Assembly (NCBI GenBank): GCA_039105265.1
Contig: JAPFFF010000023.1
Location: 558,001 to 622,000 of the forward strand
Direction: 5' to 3'
Length of the DNA stretch: 64,000 bases
Source: Tritrichomonas musculus
Taxonomy: Eukaryota; Parabasalia; Tritrichomonadida; Tritrichomonadidae
Shown here: in pieces, positions 60,436-64,000 of the stretch
Layout: each line of letters opens with the position of its first letter
Numbering within the stretch: the first letter of the stretch is position 1
Program-made: the position numbers and the translations under genes
The notes under the pieces: model-generated
Seen by the model: the letters and a program-made list of their open reading frames with translations, nothing else
Told to the model about the DNA's origin: nothing
The model's database searches: none

Positions 60436-61970
60436 CCCATGTTTTCTACGATAGGAGATACTTTTTCCAATTCAATGATTTACATATTATTCTCTCACAA
60501 TTTTTGTTTAAAAAAGTTCTAGAGTACGTTTATTTTCTTTAGAACATATTTTCTATTTATTCAAAAAATGACAGTTCTTTTTTTATTATTCAATTTTGTA
60601 AAAAAAAAAAATACGTTTTTTATTTATTTTTTTCCAAAAAATTAGTTTTCTCCTTCATTTTTTAGTAATTCAAAAAAAAAAGTTTTAAAAATGTTTTATC
60701 TATCTAAAGCTTATTATTTTTCATAAATAAAATTTTTGGTAAAAAAAAAAAAGCTGAAAAAATTCTTTTTGTTTGAAAATGTACTTCATTTTAAACAATG
60801 GTTTATTATCAAAAAATATTTCTCTGGTAATTATCTTTCGAATAAAAGATGTTTCATCTCTTTTTATTTTTTTATCCTTGTAAAATGCATAATTTAAGAT
60901 TTAAATTTTTTTTAAATATACTTGGTGTAACCGAAATATATATACATATTTAACATATACATTACTTAAATTTTTATTTTAACATAAAATCTATTAAATG
61001 TCTTTTTGATTGTTATATATCTTGAGTTTTTATGCTTCATTACTTTAATAAAAATGGCTTAGATATGAATAGTAATGTAATAAATTCTTCATACAATACT
61101 TTTATATGATTTTTTCACCATCTTTTTTTTCGAGATAATTAAATATTATTTTGGTATTTATTTGATAAATAGACAAATTGAAGGGAGTATATCATATATT
61201 ATTTGAGATCAAATATTGTTCATGATGTTTTTTCTTTTTTTATTGGTAAAATAAAAAAAAAAAAAATATAAATTAAGCAAAATTTAATTAATTTATAAAA
61301 TTATAATTACATATTTCAATTTAATAGTATATATTTAAAAAGGCAATTTAGTTTTTTTGATTTATTTTTCATAAAATAAGATATTTTTATTCTATGATTA
61401 AATTCTGAATTTATATTTTATCTTCAGAAAATTGAGATTATTATATTAATTTTATTACAAAATTCTGAATTAATATTATTTTTCTTCAGAAAAAGATAAT
61501 ATTTTATAAATTTCTAAATCACAACATTATTATAATAATGACAAGGCTGATTATCCAAACATTATTAATAATTAAAAAAATATTTCGTTAGCATTATTAA
61601 ATTGATATCTTTTCAATTTGAATTAGAATCAAATAAAGCATTCAATTTTAAATGTTGATTATTTAGTCTATATATAATAAAATGTAATAATTTTCAAATA
61701 ATTTTAAACATATTTGTTAATTAAAAATTATATATTCATGGAAAATAAATACTATAAAATATAAAGCTCTTTAAATATAGAAAAATATGTTCCAATAGAT
61801 TAAATATCTTTCAATTCTTTTATCTATTTGATTTGAATGCAAATGTCTTAGAAAAAAAATCAATGATGACAATTCTTTTTTGAATACTTTTATTTCAAAA
61901 ATTAGCTAACACATTGAATTTTAAATGGAATTCAATTGGAAAAAGTATCTCCCATCGTAGAAAACATGGG
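60436..61970. mobile_element. Innermost inverted-repeat element, about 1.5 kb
   Basis: CCCATGTTTTCTACGATAGG (then AGATACTTTTTCCAATT) at the left is inverted at the right, with one mismatch in the first 35 bp. TA lies directly outside both ends (60434-60435, 61971-61972), as in Tc1/mariner-type insertions. No transposase frame. Confidence 0.75.
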
Positions 61971-63474
61971 TATTTCACACCAAGTATTTAAATTTAATAT
62001 TTGAAAAAAGAAATTTAGAAATGGTTTATATTAAAAAATGAATATTCATAAATAAATCATCGAAATATTTTTGCATTCGTATTTGAAAAAATTTGATTGT
62101 GTTTTTAATGAAAAAAAAAAAAGAGAAAATAAAGGCTTGAACCTATTTGGTAAAAAAAATCGCCCTAAAATCCATTTTATACCAAGAAACTAATTGTATT
62201 GGTTGGCTTTTAACACAAAATATTAAAATTAATAAAATCGATATTATCATATTTATTCTCTTGAAAATTAGTTAAAAATTTATGGGTGTCATATTATATA
62301 TTCATTTCACAATATATATATATATTACTTTTTTATGAATTCTACATATATATATGAATATATTATATTAATTCTTATTATTTAAATTTAATGGAAAAAC
62401 ATTTATTACTCATGAGTAAAAGCTCATTTTCGCTTGTAAAATCAAAAATTTATTATAAATGAAATTTGATGTAAAAATGCTTTTTTTTTTGGCAAAAATG
62501 ATGAGATTAAAAAATCAAATACTTCCTGTTTTTGTTTTTTTGACTTTTTTTTTAATATTTGTGCCTGAACTTTCATTTTTTTCTCTAAAACCGCTTTCGC
62601 CTCACACTTTAGTTAATTCGTAGCATCAAAAACCGTTTTCGTGAAAAATTTTTTTTCATAAAATTTTGATTTTTTTTTCTGCGCGATAAAATTTTTTCAT
62701 GAATTTTTCTATATTTTTATTGAAAATTTGAATGGAAATAAAGAATTTTTATTTTTTTCTCGTGTAAAAATGAAAATTTTCTCGTGCTAGGACTATATCT
62801 TAAAAAATATATGTTTTTTAAAGAAAAAAATTAATTAATGATTTGGCTGTTTTTAAATAAAGATCAAAATTTATAATTGAATGTACATAAAAGAACAGAG
62901 TAAATATTTTGAAAAAGGATAATAATGAAAAAAATTTGATTTTTACGATTTAAATCAGTTGTATATGCAAAATTCATATGATTTAGATTGTATTGTTTAA
63001 AATGATTAATGAAAATATTGGTTAAATAAAATTTTAGTTTCTAAATTCGAAATGATCATAATTATTTTTACATAATTCATCTATGAAAACATAAATAAAA
63101 TAGAAAATTCTTATCAAACATTGAATTATAAAGTATATTATTGATATACTCGATTTTGTTCTTATTAATACTTATATTTGATAATAAGTTATTTGCATCT
63201 ATTTTTAATTGTTTGCTCATATCATTTGAAGTTAATATTATTTTTTAAAAAATATTGTCCTCGAAAATGTTTTATAGATGCAAAAATTAGCTTTTTTACA
63301 AATATTTTATTATTTGAGAATTTTAAGATATTCACAAAAAGTTTGTTGTCCGCAAATTTTCAATAAACGTTCAACAAACGATTTTTGATTTGTGGATAGG
63401 TCTAATATATAGAATTTTTTCAAAACTTCTTTTAAATTTTGAATGATATTGAAATTTTGTTTACTTTCATTATT

Positions 63475-63966
63475 GGATCAGGCAATTCAGCAAACCAAAA
63501 TCAAATTCATTATAATTCCTTATATCAAGATGATAATTATGATAAATCTGATCATTCTACTCGATCCTGAAAACAAACAATTATGATTAAAGATAATCAA
63601 AAATTATGTGGCGATCAAGATTAATACTCCGACAAATCCTTAAACCAAGATGATAATTATGATAAATCAGATCATTCTACTCGATCCCAAAACCAAACAA
63701 CTAAGATCGAAGATAATCAATACAGAATTTACAACAAGCAAATCATATTTGTCAAATTTATTTTTCATCAACTTTAAATCAAGCTCCAATTTCACCATCA
63801 ATTAGCAGCATAGATACTTTTAATCAAGTGAATCAGATGAATAATTCACCACCAATTTGAACTTGAAAGTATCATAGAATATTTAAGAAATAATGAAAAT
63901 GAAGAAGAATATGTAGAATTTGAAGAAGAAGAAGAGGAAGAAGAATTTAATAATAAATATTTTTAA
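63475..63966 (+). pseudogene. Decayed Asp/Asn/Gln-rich coding remnant
   Basis: One frame reads NSANQNQIHYNSLYQDDNYD then KSDHSTRS, stop, and a near copy (LNQDDNYDKSDHSTRSQNQT) about 120 bp later. Stops and at least one frameshift follow. The final segment reads LESIIEYLRNNENEEEYVEF with a poly-Glu end and a TAA at about 63966. It looks like the disordered acidic tail of a broken protein, possibly the kinase whose N-lobe remnant lies at 58170-58538. Confidence 0.5.
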
Positions 63967-64000
63967 ATCTTTTTTATGATTTTCATTAATTTCTTTCAAA

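Larger units (their letters stand above)
58869..62796. mobile_element. Second-level inverted-repeat element, about 3.9 kb
   Basis: ATATAGTCCTAGCACGAGAA (then AATTTTCATTTTTACACGAG) at the left is matched inverted at 62752-62797, more than 40 bp almost identical. It lies wholly within the 58643-63404 element. The TA context at the tips is ambiguous. Confidence 0.65.
58643..63404. mobile_element. 4.76-kb inverted-repeat element with nested inner inverted repeats
   Basis: The ends TAGACCTATCCACAAATCAA (continuing AAATCGTTTGTTGAACGTTTA) are inverted at the right end. The first 41 bp are identical and similarity continues to about 75 bp. TA at both tips suits TA-target insertion, but the duplication is not proven. 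Inside are three more inverted pairs, one within another: 58868-58914 with 62752-62797, about 59719-59785 with about 62209-62275, and 60436 with 61970. No intact transposase frame was found. It is either one foldback-like element or several successive insertions. Confidence 0.75.

Noticed and set aside
58643-63404. Maverick/Polinton element
   Set aside because: Mavericks are common in trichomonads, but this block is only 4.8 kb, has no capsid, polymerase or integrase frame, and lacks a visible 6-bp target duplication.

Overview
The window is nuclear DNA of a unicellular eukaryote, most probably a parabasalid close to Tritrichomonas. It is very AT-rich. The genes are intronless single open frames. 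They are separated by kilobases of AT-rich sequence packed with small inverted-repeat transposons, and several starts are preceded by a TCA-pyrimidine-(A/T) initiator-like motif. The gene content also fits: protein kinases with degenerate glycine loops, a kinase with about 26 Sel1 repeats, a DUF3447-like ankyrin protein, BTB- and BTBD9-type fragments, a flagellar C1a-type protein and a MATE transporter. There are no operons, ribosome-binding sites or CRISPR arrays. The genus is an inference from this combination, not a match to a known genome.

Layout. 1-243 is the end of a BTB-like gene running off the left edge (- strand). 617-2020 is a PAK-type kinase (-). 3601-4884 is an ASCH-aminoglycoside phosphotransferase fusion (-). 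5559-7480 is a mosaic of a broken non-LTR retrotransposon with a restriction-enzyme-like endonuclease, an unrelated broken frame on the other strand and a truncated tRNA-Asn. 7647-8125 is copy A of a hAT-like miniature element. 8163-15608 is the densest gene block: a karyopherin-like HEAT protein, a coiled-coil protein, an unknown basic protein, a CUE-domain protein and a flagellar C1a-32-like protein. 15609-19529 is gene-free and carries copy B. 19530-22604 holds a PP1-like phosphatase and a Cdc25-like phosphatase, convergent. 22605-28253 is mostly repeats: copy C with a second transposon inside it, a remnant gene end, a CpG-rich island and an old copy D. 28254-29948 is a MATE transporter. 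29949-36969 is gene-poor, with TA-flanked miniature elements carrying a tRNA-like core, a nested 2.2-kb element and one small Gln-rich frame. 36970-37389 is an orphan F5/8-type-C domain. 41717-43644 holds a divergent pair, an exostosin glycosyltransferase and an unknown protein. 44475-48570 is a ubiquitin-like-repeat protein kinase broken by a 1-nt frameshift. 49008-51089 is an ankyrin gene with a premature stop. 51287-52088 is another hAT-like element. 52848-57794 is the Sel1-repeat kinase. 58170-64000 is a decayed kinase-like locus containing a 4.8-kb set of nested inverted-repeat elements.

The identifiable genes are signalling (four kinase genes or remnants, a PP1-like and a Cdc25-like phosphatase), traffic and ubiquitin binding (karyopherin-like, CUE), flagellum (C1a-32-like), secretory glycosylation (exostosin) and transport (MATE). 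Nothing in the arrangement makes them one pathway. The main story is structural. At least seven non-autonomous transposons can be delimited to the base by target-site duplications, and several interrupt one another or genes. Several genes carry single lesions (frameshift, stop, lobe deletion) that suggest ongoing pseudogenisation or assembly errors.
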